A DNA stretch of 64,000 nucleotides from Chaenocephalus aceratus (lineage: Eukaryota; Chordata; Actinopteri; Perciformes; Channichthyidae): the NCBI GenBank assembly GCA_023974075.1, contig JAMFTG010000172.1, positions 200,087 to 264,086 of the forward strand, in the 5' to 3' direction. This document shows positions 12,301 to 23,498 of this stretch, piece by piece. A program made the translations under genes and the position numbers. How positions within the stretch are numbered: position 1 is the first letter of the stretch; every line of letters starts with the position of its first letter. The notes below the pieces were generated by a model, which was not told the DNA's origin, ran no database searches, and saw nothing but the letters and a program-made list of their open reading frames with translations.

Positions 12301-13640
12301 GCTTCCACCCCAGCTCCACCCCAGCTTCCACCCCAGCTCCACCCCAGCTTCCACCCCAGCTTCCACCCCACCACCCCAGCTTCCACCCCAGCTCCACCCC
12401 AGCTTCCACCCCAGCTTCCACCCCAGCTTCCACCCCAGCTCCACCCCAGCTTCCACCCCAGCTTCCACCCCAGCTCCCACCCAGCTTCCACCCCAGCTTC
12501 CACCCCAGCTTCCACCCCAGCTCCACCCCAGCTTCCACCCCAGCTTCCTCCTCAGCTTCCACCCCAGCTTCCACCCCAGCTTCCACCCCCAGCTCCACCT
12601 CAGCATCCACCCCAGCTTCCACCCCAGCTTCCACCCCAGCTCCACCTCAGCTTCCACCTCAGCTTCCACCCCAGCTTACACCCCAGCTCCACCCCAGCTT
12701 CCACCCCAGCTCCACCCCAGCTTCCACCCCAACTTCCACCCCAACTTCCACCCCAGCTTCCACCCCAGCTCCCACCCCAGCTCCACCCCAGCTTCCACCA
12801 GCTCCACCCAGCTTCCACCCAGCTCCACCCAGCTTCCACCCCAGCTTCCACCCCAGCTTCCACCCAGCTTCCACCCCAGCTTCCTCCTCAGCTTCCACCT
12901 CAGCTCCACCCCAGCTTCCTCCCCAGCTTCCACCCAGCTTCCACCCCAGCTTCCACCCCAGCTTCCACCCCAGCTTCCACCCCAGCTTCCACCCCAGCTT
13001 CCACCCCAGCTTCCACCCCAGCTTCCTCCCAGCTTCCACCCCAGCTTCCACCCCAGCTTCCACCCCAGCTCCACCTCAGCTTCCACCCCAGCTTCCACCC
13101 CAGCTTCCACCCCAGCTCCACCCCAGCTCCACCCCAGCTTCTACCCCAGCTTCCACCCCAGCTTCCACCCCAGCTTCCACCCCAGCTCCACCTCAGCTTC
13201 CACCCCAGCTTCCACCCAGCTTCCACCCCAGCTTCCACCCAGCTCCACCCCAGCTCCACCCAGCTTCCACCCCAGCTTCCACCCCAGCTTCCACCCCAGC
13301 TCCACCCCAGCTCCACCCCAGCTTCACCCCAGCTTCCACCCCAGCTTCCACCCAGCTTCCACCCAGCTCCACCCAGCTCCACCCCAGCTCCACCCCAGCT
13401 TCCCCCCAGCTCCACCCCAGCTTCCACCCCAGCTCCACCCAGCTTCCACCCCAGCTTCCACCCAGCTTCCACCCCAGCTCCACCCAGCTCCACCCCAGCT
13501 CCACCCAGCTTCCACCCCAGCTCCACCCCAGCTTCCACCCCAGCTTCCACCCCAGCTTCCACCCCAGCTCCCACCCCAGCTTCCACCCCAGCTCCACCCC
13601 AGCTTCCACCCAGCTTCCACCCCAGCTTCCACCCAGCTCC
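9331..13640. repeat. Giant C-rich minisatellite, 12/11-bp units
   Basis: About 4.3 kb of AGCTTCCACCCC (12 bp) with frequent 11-bp AGCTCCACCCC units, CCTC variants, and occasional CCACCACCACC blocks (near 9490, 9690, 9998, 10560, 11197, 11450, 11985, 12370). Higher-order repeats exist: the block from about 9998 recurs nearly identically from about 11450. The - strand carries a GGGG run in almost every unit. A 1,489-residue ORF across it is low-complexity translation of the repeat and not a gene. Confidence 0.95.
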
Positions 13641-14291
13641 CAGCATCAGGACGGGTCACTGGGCAGCTCCCAGTCTCGGCACAACCTTCCTGCGTAAACA
13701 AAGGCGACGGAAAACAATAATATTGATTTGAGGAAGGATGTCAGCGTTGAGCTTGATGCTGACAGTGATGCTTCTCTGTTTCAGCTGAACAAAGCGTGGA
13801 ACACAAAGCACACACTCCACACTCGGTCTCTTTACTAACGTGCTGTTGTCTTGTTGTAATGACACCTCGACGCAAACAGGAGGACGCTTCCTCACACTGA
13901 CGATGACAGACAGCCGTGCACACACAGGACTGCACTGATACACGAGGCCTGTAGCAGCTTGTTATGCTGCCAACGCGCATCGGACTGGCGCTCAGGTCCA
14001 GAGCGAGATACCACCACGGAGACAGGACATGTGCACTTCGTCACAAGGATCCTTCTAGTGTCTCAGTGTTGGGGAATGTAACTGAGTACATTTCCCCCAT
14101 GCTGCACCTAAAGTAGTCAGTGAAAGTGGTAGATGAGACAGAAAACCGTACAGAAAAATCAATGACCGAAAGCGCCGTGGGAAAGGAAACAGGAAACTTT
14201 GAGGCAAGAAATTGAAATGCAAAATAAATAAATGTTGTTTCTGACAGTAAACGAGTGTTTTCCTCCCGTCATCTCCTCACAGAGACTCCTG

Positions 14292-14296
<5 letters not shown>
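13641..14296. other. No gene seen
   Basis: Unique sequence. Short ORFs have no recognisable product. The phrase GGAATGTAACTGAGTACATT at about 14074 resembles fish hAT MITE ends, but no partner end was found. Confidence 0.35.
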
Positions 14297-14353
<57 letters not shown>

Positions 14354-14461
14354 TTCATAAATGTAAATGACATAGCACCTCGGGAACATAAAGACACAAC
14401 ACTTGCATGGACTCTGATTACTGAGGTAAATACACAGCATGGGTGAGGCAACTTGCTGCAG

Positions 14462-14520
<59 letters not shown>
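14297..14520. repeat. Two (GT)n microsatellites
   Basis: GT runs at about 14297-14351 and 14464-14520, separated by about 110 bases of unique DNA. Confidence 0.95.
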
Positions 14521-14521
<1 letters not shown>

Positions 14522-14814
14522 GCAGATGAAGGAGGCGGGAAAGGCAAATCAAGCTGAAGTCTCTCTCGTAGTGGGATTGTTGTAGGGAAGCAGGGGTTTG
14601 TGGGTAAACATTGTCATGTTGTTGGAAGTTAAACATATTGTTAAAACACACGGAGAGAGGGAGAGAGGGAGAGAGGAACAACTCCCACCAGCATCGGCTG
14701 TTAATCTAGTTGGATACTAAAATGGTGTTGCATTCACTTGAGAACTGTAGTCATCTGAACAATCAGAAAGAGTTTTTTTATTGCAGTAAATGTGTGTAAA
14801 TCGAAAAGATAATA

Positions 14815-15140
14815 CATTTTACAGCAGGTCGACCAAATGTTTGGAAATGCATGCGTCTGTAATGAGAAGATGAATCCACGAAGATGTCAAAAACAATCCT
14901 GTGGTGCCTTCAGGGAGGCAGCATGACGAGACCCAGGCAGGACCGCAGAGACAGGCCCAGCCACGACCCGGAGTCCACGACTTAATCCAGAACTCGGATG
15001 GAGGATCCAGGACCACAGCACGAGGATCAGCCTCGACTCCGGATCCCGGCGTAGATATAGACACAAAACAAGAACAATGTGGGGGAGGCTGGGTTAATCG
15101 GAACATGAGAATACACAGACAGACAGAAGGAAGAACAAGC
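14815..15140 (-). mobile_element. LINE 3'-region fragment
   Basis: ATGTTTGGAAATGCATG, AAGATGAATCCACGA and repeated ATCCAGGACC phrases match the 3' region of the LINE at 24790-26000 in the same orientation. No coding part is left. Confidence 0.6.
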
Positions 15141-15149
15141 ACTCCCTTA

Positions 15150-15765
15150 CGGCCCCTACACACGGCGGCGTGCGTTGCCGCTTCAACGCTTCTGCCCATT
15201 CACTTTGAATGGGGTGACGTCACGATTCGCCGAACTGCATTGTGGGAGCAAAGCGTAGCTTCTCTCGAGGTGCTCGCTGCAAAAGTAGAGCAATGTTCTA
15301 CTTTTGCCGCCTCGACGGAGGCGTCAGCCAATCAAATCCCTCGTATGTAAATCTGACAGTACAAGCCGTAGCCAATCAAACCGGGTGTATGTTGGGAGAG
15401 CCAGACCGCAGTTATTTCCCATATGTCAACAAAAGGAGGAGAAAATGATCGTGGCGGTAGGGAACATACAGGGATACAAACCGGAGGAGCCAGGCATGGG
15501 GGGGGGGGGCAGAGGCAGTGGGGGAAACTGGTAGGTTTTCGCTTGTTTGGGGAGTTTATATCCAGTGTACTTCGTTTGAATGGACAGCTAGCAAGCATAG
15601 ACAGTATATTTAGCCAGCATGGACGTAGCATGAATGCTTTGCTTTGTATGTCCGGGGCGGGACATTCATGTGGTTGGTTGTTGGTCGGGCTGCTCGCGTT
15701 GACTCCCCAAGCTCAAGACACGCCCACCGCCAAGCGGCAACGCACGCCGCCGTGTGTAGGGGCCG
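15150..15765. mobile_element. PIF/Harbinger-type MITE family P, copy A
   Basis: Starts CGGCCCCTACACACGGCGGC after TTA (15147-15149) and ends in its exact complement (about 34-base perfect inverted ends). Inside it shares with three other copies the phrases GGGATACAAACCGGAGGA, GGCAGAGGCAGTGGGGGAAA and GGCGGGACATTCATGTG. No TTA follows the right end; instead a fragment of the 8028 MITE starts directly. Confidence 0.75.
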
Positions 15766-15905
15766 CTGCGTTCCCACCGGACGCGATGCCATGTTTGGGG
15801 GCGGCGCCACTACATGTAAAGTCAATGCAGAGACGCGGACAGACGCGGTGGAGGCGGCGCGAATCACGCGATTGAACGGTGGCGCATCAAACGCGAGAGT
15901 TCAAT
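15766..15905. mobile_element. Partial copy of the 8028-8558 MITE, fused to copy A
   Basis: CTGCGTTCCCACCGGACGCG up to GAGAGTTCAAT matches the left half of the 8028 MITE; the right half is missing. It abuts the preceding MITE without a spacer. Confidence 0.7.
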
Positions 15906-16304
15906 AGAGAGGCGAAGTCACGCCCATCGACTTCCGGCCCATGGGACCCCGGAAGCGAAAAATTTACATTGAATTCAATGGAGAGAGAAAACGTATTTTT
16001 TGATCCCGTTTGAATTGTGCCACGAACTACACATATGATGTTTGTCAATCTTAAACAATAAGTTCCGTGTCAAAAAAGTCACATTTTGTCGTAAAACTGT
16101 TGAAATATAAGACTATGAAAAATACGCGACTACAAAGACTACAAATCCCAGATCCCATTCTGGCTCGCGTAAGTGATGTCACAGGCGATAATGCTCCAAG
16201 TGGTTGCGACTCGTAATTAAAGCGAAGAAGAAGAAGAAGATCTCATAACTGATTTATTCCCTCCAATAAATAAGAGATTGCTAAAAATAAATTCACTTTT
16301 ACAA

Positions 16305-16421
16305 GATGCCTGTGTGCTTTGTACCAGGTTGTAATCACATAAGTGATCAAACCACTTGCTCGTTCTATCGCTTCCCGTCTGAGGAAAGGACCAGGAGTCG
16401 CTGGATCAGACATATCAGGTA
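16305..16421 (+). CDS. THAP zinc-finger first exon
   Basis: ATG opens MPVCFVPGCNHISDQTTCSF then YRFPSEERTRSRWIRHI, followed by a donor CAG|GTAATA. This fits the first half of a THAP domain, a C2CH zinc-binding DNA-binding fold (C-x4-C near the start, then F.R.P and W). The second half, with C-x2-H, should be in a following exon, which I did not find before the hAT MITE at 17100. The family includes gene regulators and transposon-derived proteins. Sequence upstream (15906-16304) contains no other gene and could hold the promoter. It may be an isolated exon or a remnant. Confidence 0.55.
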
Positions 16422-16424
16422 ATA

Positions 16425-17091
16425 CACATGTTGTGCATGGAACATAGTCAAGCTAGCTACATAGCTAGTAGCGAGCACGCTAGTTAGCATCACATTACTT
16501 AGCCTTGTCATTTGTATTAGCCTTAACATGAAGTGAACCCAAATGTTAAACAGTAAGAGTAGTCATGATGGTAAGTATTTTGTGAACCATTTGAAGAGGA
16601 GCCTATCGCCCCCTCCACCAGGTGCTAAGGGGGCGGGAGGTAGGCTAACGGCAGATTAGCATCTGCGATCTTTTCTACTTAATGCTATCTGCTCAAATGG
16701 TTAACATTGAACATTAAAAGATCAGGCAGTTCAGGGAGAGTCGAAGGAAGGAAGGCAGCTTTGCATGACATTTATTTATTTATTTATTTATAGAAGGACC
16801 ATGCATACAAAAACATTAATCTCAGCAAAGAGAAGAGATGCAATATGCCAGATTATAGCTAATAGCTAATTTCCATCTGTGGTCCATTCTTCTGGACGTG
16901 TTTCATTGTGATGATAGTGAGTCAATCTGTTTGTTGGAAAGACAGTAGTTGAGTGATTACTGATAGAACATTAATTGCCTCAAGCCCCCGACATTAATGC
17001 AACTTCGTTAGCCCAGTTAGCACTGTGTCAATGCCATAGCCGCCCGAAACAAGCTTACACATTTAAACAGTCGTGGTAGATACCTTGTTTG
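16425..17091. other. No exon seen; includes intron-like THAP sequence
   Basis: From about 16990 to 17091 the sequence matches 31205-31305, which lies in the - strand THAP gene intron. The rest is unique, with a short TTTA run near 16770. Confidence 0.5.
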
Positions 17092-17099
17092 ATAAATAC

Positions 17100-18006
<907 letters not shown>

Positions 18007-18036
18007 ATAAATACACAAATAACAATGCAAACTTAC

Positions 18037-18316
18037 AGGTTGTGTACTCGAATCTTCCCTTGCTCCAAACGGTCCAAACAAACTAGGAATAGCATCGTCC
18101 TTCAGTTTCAATAGCTTTGCATATCCGGACTTAACCTGGGAAATGTTTTGGAAGCTTTCGTCTGTGAAATGCCGCGCACACAGTGGCGATCTTCGAACCT
18201 CTGAAGGAACAGTGTTACACATAAATGTTAACCACTGACGTCGTCGTGGTTCTTCCGTCGGTAGCAGAAACAGCTCAGATTTCCCCTCACAATTCAGGAA
18301 ACGGGTCCTTGGCTTT
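18037..18316 (-). pseudogene. THAP-domain exon, copy 1 (decayed)
   Basis: On the - strand it reads LNCEGKSELFLLPTEEPRRR, QWLTFMCNTVPSEVRRSPLC, ARHFTDESFQNISQVKSGYA and on to SLFGPFG, ending at a donor (ACCT|GTAAGT). This is a THAP domain with C-x2-H (CARH) preserved. Compared with copy 2 at 31334-31607, the first zinc-binding Cys is now Arg (TGT to CGT), and the start codon has been removed at the junction with LINE sequence near 18316. Zinc binding should be lost. Confidence 0.75.
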
Positions 18317-20166
18317 CACCCGAACTCCACGTTTGGGCTTACCAGGTCTCTCCAGAGGCTTCCCCCGCCACTCGACCCAACTCACCACCAGATGGTGATC
18401 AGTTCTCCGCCCCTCTCTTTACCCGAGTGTCCAAAACATACGGCCTCAGGTCCGATTATACGATAACGAAATCGATCATGGACCTTCTGCCTAGGGTGCT
18501 CTGGTACCACGTACACTTATGAGCATCCTTATGTTCGAACATGGTGTTTGTTATGGCCAATCCATGACTAGCACAGAAGTCCAGTAACAAACCACCGCTC
18601 CGGTTCGCGTCTATCGTTATTCCAACCCAGTTTAGATTTAACCACGCCTACTTCCGCATTACGCAAGAACGTAGCTCTACGCGATAGCGTCATAGACTTC
18701 TTCTTCGGCAGTTATAGCGGTCGCGGTAAAGCAGGATATTGAATAGTTGTTTTTTGTCTTTCCAAAGGATTTGTTGACTGAAAGTAAACGATCCTGTAAT
18801 CAAAGCCATATCGAAGAGTCCTGAGATTGTATTACTGGTGTTTTATCATCTATAAATAGCCTGTGTGTATTCTCAAATGTCGTTTTCAGGACAAACAAAA
18901 GACGTTTTAAATATCTTATCAGCTGGTGTAAGTGCAGAAATATTGAATATAACCTTGACTATTACTGTGTACTTCATTTATCTGACAGCATTATTTAATG
19001 ATACTATTTTATATATATATATATACACACATTTATTCATTTATAAACATATAAACACACACTTATATGTACTCACACATGTATTTATTCATTTATATAC
19101 ACACAGATGTATTCATTCATTTATACACTATATATATATAAAATAGTATCATTAAATAATGCTGTCAGATAAATGAAGTACACAGTAATAGTCAAGGTTA
19201 TATTCAATATTTCTGCACTTACACCAGCTGATAAGATATTTAAAACGTCTTTTGTTTGTCCTGAAAACGACATTTGAGAATACACACAGGCTATTTATAG
19301 ATGATAAAACACCAGTAATACAATCTCAGGACTCTTCGATATGGCTTTGATTACAGGATCGTTTACTTTCAGTCAACAAATCCTTTGGAAAGACAAAAAA
19401 CAACTATTCAATATCCTGCTTTACCGCGACCGCTATAACTGCCGAAGAAGAAGTCTATGACGCTATCGCGTAGAGCTACGTTCTTGCGTAATGCGGAAGT
19501 AGGCGTGGTTAAATCTAAACTGGGTTGGAATAACGATAGACGCCTCCGGTTCAGATCAGGGGGGCCGTTCCTCCCAATCACGCCCCTCCAAGTGTCTGCA
19601 TCATTGCCCACATGTGCGTTGAAGTCTCCCAGCAAGATTAAAGAGTCCCCTTCAGGAGCCCCATACAGGACTCTTTCCAGGGTCTCCAAGAAGGCCGAAT
19701 ACTCTGAACTGCTGTTGGGTGCATAAGCACACACAACAGTCAGAGTTTCCCCCCCATAACCCGCAGGCGTAGGGAGGCGACCCTCTCGTCCACTGGGGTA
19801 AACTCCAACAACGAAGCACCCAACCGGGGACTTGTGAGTATCCCCACACCCGCCCGGCGCCTCACACCTTGAGCAACTCCGGAGAAGAATAGAGTCCATC
19901 CCCTATCCAGAAGTAAGGTTCCAGAGCCGACGCTGTGCGTAGAGGCGAGCCCAACCAGATCCAACTGGTACCGCTCCACCTCCCGCACAAGCTCCGGCTC
20001 CTTCCCCCCCAGAGAGGTGACGTCCCCAAAGCCAGCTTCTGCCGCCCGGGTCTGGTCCGTCGAGACCCTCCGCTTTCACTGCCACCCTTCTGGCAGCGCA
20101 CCCGACCCCATCGCTGTTTCCCGTAGGTGGTGGGCCCGCGGGACCAATGGATTCCTCAGATCCTAA
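18317..20166 (-). mobile_element. LINE fragment (endonuclease region), split by a palindromic element
   Basis: Right part 19553-20166 and left part 18317-18597 both read as LINE on the - strand. Translated pieces show TSLGGKEPELVREVERYQLD-like sequence across frameshifts, [32 protein letters not shown] and [20 protein letters not shown], typical of the apurinic endonuclease-like domain ([10 protein letters not shown] contains the catalytic Asp/Asn). Several frameshifts make it dead. The RT domain is absent. The clade was not determined. Confidence 0.75.
18607..19543. mobile_element. Full-length palindromic (foldback) DNA transposon, 937 bp, 9-bp target duplication
   Basis: Arms 18607-19020 and 19130-19543 are about 414-bp inverted repeats that looked identical with no offset in the blocks compared; the loop (19021-19129) is AT/CA-rich. 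The outer tip is GCGTCTATCGTTATTCC. Flanks CTCCGGTTC at 18598-18606 and 19544-19552 form a 9-bp direct repeat, and removing the element restores LINE sequence. Long inverted arms plus a 9-bp duplication are typical of Mutator-like elements; no transposase is present. Confidence 0.85.
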
Positions 20167-21010
20167 TTTCATGATATCATCTTTACTCTAGCTTCAGAAC
20201 TGAGCCCTCTAGAGCCTCTGAAAGGCAGTACAATTGGCCGGCCCGGATGAGGGCCCGAGGGTCTCAGAGTTAATGATGGTCTTTAGCACATGTGTTCATT
20301 CTGCCCTGACAATGAAGTCACTTTGAATGATTCAAGCATTCTATGTTTCTCACTTCATGTTTCTTGTAAACTGTATGCAGGAGGACAGCCGCAGTGATGC
20401 AACTGAACACGTCTTGAGGTGTTCCAGAAACTTTTTCTCGGACTGGATGGGATTAAGCTGACCCCGAAAGTGCAAGCTTTGAATGTGAACCTGCTGCTGC
20501 CGTCTATTCATATCAAGTATGTTCTTGCATGAGGCCCTTTGTATGTCGCTGCAAGTTGAAATGTATTTGACAATTGACTTTATTTCTGTCTGATTTGAAA
20601 CTTTGAGCTCACAGACTTGGAGGAAGTTACACATGTACATGTAAAGTAATTGTCAAGCTTCTTCACATGCAGACTTCTCAACTGATTTTAAACTGAAAAA
20701 ATATGATAACATCTACTTATTTACTTCATAACAGTAACTATTACAGATATATAATATTTACTTAATAATTTGATAACAGTGATGTTCCTGTCCATGAAGA
20801 AAATAATTAGACTTTACTTAATAAATATAACGTGTAACTTCAACATTATTAAGTAACATTTACTTAATATTTTCACCAATGTTACTTCTGGTGATAAGTA
20901 CATTTGACTTGATACTGGAAAGTAAGTTCTACTTGATATTACAGCAGTAAAATATAAAATATACTTAGCAAATACTTGCACAAGTAAATCCTACAAGTTG
21001 TTTCTTTCAG
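20167..21010. other. No gene seen
   Basis: Unique AT-rich DNA. From about 20740 the phrase AAGTAACATTTACTTAATA and variants recur loosely. Confidence 0.4.
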
Positions 21011-21208
21011 TGTGGGCAGTATTCTTAACAGACTGGATAGCAGCAGACAATAGAAGGCTGATTACAACCAGAAGAGACATGAGACTTTTATTTTTTAGAG
21101 ACTTGACTTGGACTTGTGACCAAAGACTTGAGACTTGATCAAGTCTCACCCCACAAAGACTTGAGACTTGACTTGGACTTGCAAAAAAAGACTTGTGAAC
21201 ATCTCTGG
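21011..21208. repeat. Flank of 57-bp array, shared with the second array
   Basis: ACAGACTGGATAGCAGCA, GAAGGCTGATTACAACCAGA and GACTTGACTTGGACTTGTGA are found again at 33130-33256, just before the second array. Confidence 0.75.
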
Positions 21209-21967
21209 TATGTAGTGTCTCTACTTTAAAGAGTCCTGCTGATGTTCAGGTGTATATCAGTATGTAGTGTCTCTACTTTAAAGAGTCCTCTCCTGCTGAT
21301 GTCCAGGTGTATATCAGTATGTAGTGTCTCTACTTTAAAGAGTCCTCTCCTGCTGATGTTCAGGTGTATATCAGTATGTAGTGTCTCTACTTTAAAGAGT
21401 CCTCTCCTGCTGATGTTCAGGTGTATATCAGTATGTAGTGTCTCTACTTTAAAGAGTCCTCTCCTGTTGATGTTCAGGTGTATATCAGTATGTAGTGTCT
21501 CTACTTTAAAGAGTCCTCTCCTGCTGATGTTCAGGTGTATATCAGTATGTAGTGTCTCTACTTTAAAGAGTCCTCTCCTGCTGATGTTCAGGTGTATATC
21601 AGTATGTAGTGTCTCTACTTTAAAGAGTCCTCTCCTGTTGATGTTCAGGTGTATATCAGTATGTAGTGTCTCTACTTTAAAGAGTCCTCTCCTGCTGATG
21701 TTCAGGTGTATATCAGTATGTAGTGTCTCTACTTTAAAGAGTCCTCTCCTGCTGATGTTCAGGTGTATATCAGTATGTAGTGTCTCTACTTTAAAGAGTC
21801 CTCAGCTGCTGATGTTCAGGTGTATATCAGTATGTAGTGTCTCTACTTTAAAGAGTCCTCTCCTGCTGATGTTCAGGTGTATATCAGTATGTAGTGTCTC
21901 TACTTTAAAGAGTCCTCTCCTGCTGATGTTCAGGTGTATATCAGTATGTAGTGTCTCTACTTTAAAC
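21209..21967. repeat. 57-bp minisatellite, array 1 (about 13 copies)
   Basis: Unit is GTATGTAGTGTCTCTACTTT, AAAGAGTCCTCTCCTGCTGA, TGTTCAGGTGTATATCA. Being 19 codons long, it yields a spurious ORF of repeated MFRCISVCSVSTLKSPLLL. Confidence 0.95.
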
Positions 21968-21969
21968 TG

Positions 21970-22012
21970 AGGGTGCAATGCATGCCTAAGCACCCCCGTA
22001 GAACCGGGCCTG
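21970..22012. mobile_element. Orphan end of the CAGGCCCGGTTC hAT family
   Basis: CACCCCCGTAGAACCGGGCC plus TG is the complement of the left end of the element at 38120-39070. Only this end is present, truncated against the 57-bp array. Confidence 0.6.
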
Positions 22013-22406
22013 GCTCAGTACTTTAACTTCCTGTGTGTTTGGGATCAATAAAGTATTTATTCATTGATGTTTACATTTCTTAATATGATTTGAACAGAAC
22101 TGCGTTGCCAGGCAACAGCACGGTCAGCTGCTGTCAATCACTCCTTATCTGGAATGGAACCTTCAGCCGGATGACCTCACAGCTGGCCTTGGTCTCTGAG
22201 ATGGAACCTGATGACCTCATCGTGACCTCACAGTGAGTCTGCGAGAGCCTGCCGGTACCTCTGAGAGACAGGTCGTCACAGCTTGAGCAGCAGAAAACAC
22301 AGAAACAGGGTTGTGGTCAGCGAACATTAGGATACTTGCACGTACAGTTTGGTCAGGTCATCTTCACGGGTGAACAACACTCAGTCAATTCAAACCTTAG
22401 GAGAAG
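22013..22406. other. Possible 5' region of the coiled-coil ORF
   Basis: Unique sequence; no promoter motif stood out. AACCTTAG just before the ORF could be a splice acceptor. Confidence 0.3.
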
Positions 22407-23498
22407 ATGCAGGAGCAGGCCTCTCAGACGGAGGAGGAGGACCTGAAGGAGGAGAAGATGCAGGAGCAGGCCTCTCAGACGGAGGAGGAGGACCTAAAGG
22501 AGGAGAAGAGAGTCTTAACCAATGAGGAGATGAACAGGAAACATTTAACGCTCCTCAAGTGGTGCCTTAAGACCAAAAGAGAGATGGACGCTTTGCTCGA
22601 GGAGAACCAGGATCTCACAGAACCTGAAGAACCTCGTGAGGAAGTAAAGGAGGGAGAGATGGACGCTTTGCTCGAGGAGAACCAGGATCTCACAGAACCT
22701 GAAGAACCTTGTGAGGAAGTACAGGAGGGAGAGATGGATGCTTTGCTCGAGGAGAACCAGGATCTCACAGAACCTGAAGAACCTTGTGAGGAAGTAAAGG
22801 ATGGAGAGATAGACGCTTTGCTCGAGGAGAACCAGGATCTCACAGAACCTGAAGAACCTTGCGAGGAAGAAACGGTTGATATGGAGATTGAGCGGGACGC
22901 CTTGAAGAAGGAATTGGAGAACCTGAACCTGACATATGGAAATCTCCTCAAGACGCAGATGAAGCACGAAGCAGAGATGGACATCTTGAGAAAGGAGAAC
23001 CAGGATCTGAGAGAACTGGAGGGACCGGTTTCTGACTACAAGGATGTGGAGATCGTCAGTTTGTTGAGGATCAACAGAAAGCTCCATGATAAGAGAGAGG
23101 AGAAGGATCTGGAGATCGCCCGCCTGCAAGAGGAGAACCGGACGCTGAAGCTACGATTTGGGGTGGAGGAGGGGGAGGAAGAGGAGGGGGAGGATGAGGA
23201 GGTGGCTGTGGAGGAAGAGGAGGTGGCTGTGGAAGAAGAGGAGGCGGCTGTGGAGGTGGCTGTGGAGGAGGTGGCTGTGGAGGAAGAGGAGGTGGCTGTG
23301 GAGGAAGAGGAGGTGGCTGTGGAGGTGGCTGTGGAGGAAGAGGAGGCGGCTGTGGAGGAAGAGGAGGCGGCTGTGGAGGAAGAGGAGGAAGAGGAGGAGG
23401 CGGCTGTGGAGGAGGTGGCTGTGGAGGAGAGGAGGCGGCTGTGGAGGAAGAGGAGGCGGCTGTGGAGGCATTATATCAGTCATTATATCAGTCATTAG
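22407..23498 (+). CDS. Hypothetical coiled-coil / Glu-rich repeat protein
   Basis: Not recognised. 363-codon ORF. Residues 1-34 are two 17-residue copies of MQEQASQTEEEDLKEEK. Residues about 59-160 are four copies of a 25-residue unit (MDALLEENQDLTEPEEPCEE). Then comes a heptad-patterned region (KKELENLNLTYGNLLKTQ, LEIARLQEENRTLKLRFG) expected to form a coiled coil. From about residue 250 it is a Glu/Val/Ala minisatellite (EEEVAVEEEEAAVE). Near the end a one-base slip shifts the frame to RRRLWRK and a stop; in the next frame the repeat runs on into LDQLLDPL. The frame has TAG just before the first ATG, or that is an acceptor (TTAG|GAGAAG). It may be a lineage-specific gene, an exon of one, or a repeat-expanded remnant. 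Confidence 0.4.
   Translation: MQEQASQTEEEDLKEEKMQEQASQTEEEDLKEEKRVLTNEEMNRKHLTLLKWCLKTKREMDALLEENQDLTEPEEPREEVKEGEMDALLEENQDLTEPEEPCEEVQEGEMDALLEENQDLTEPEEPCEEVKDGEIDALLEENQDLTEPEEPCEEETVDMEIERDALKKELENLNLTYGNLLKTQMKHEAEMDILRKENQDLRELEGPVSDYKDVEIVSLLRINRKLHDKREEKDLEIARLQEENRTLKLRFGVEEGEEEEGEDEEVAVEEEEVAVEEEEAAVEVAVEEVAVEEEEVAVEEEEVAVEVAVEEEEAAVEEEEAAVEEEEEEEEAAVEEVAVEERRRLWRKRRRLWRHYISHYISH

Noticed and set aside
9331..13640. Centromeric satellite or CRISPR-like array
   Set aside because: Units are 11-12 bp without unique spacers, and no centromere-type 150-200-bp monomer is present; it is a minisatellite.
9262..13731. 1,489-residue ORF on the + strand
   Set aside because: It is translation of a 12/11-bp minisatellite (ASTPASTP / FHPSFHPS / PQLPPQLP strings). 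Frames change with each 11-bp unit, and the opposite strand is equally open.
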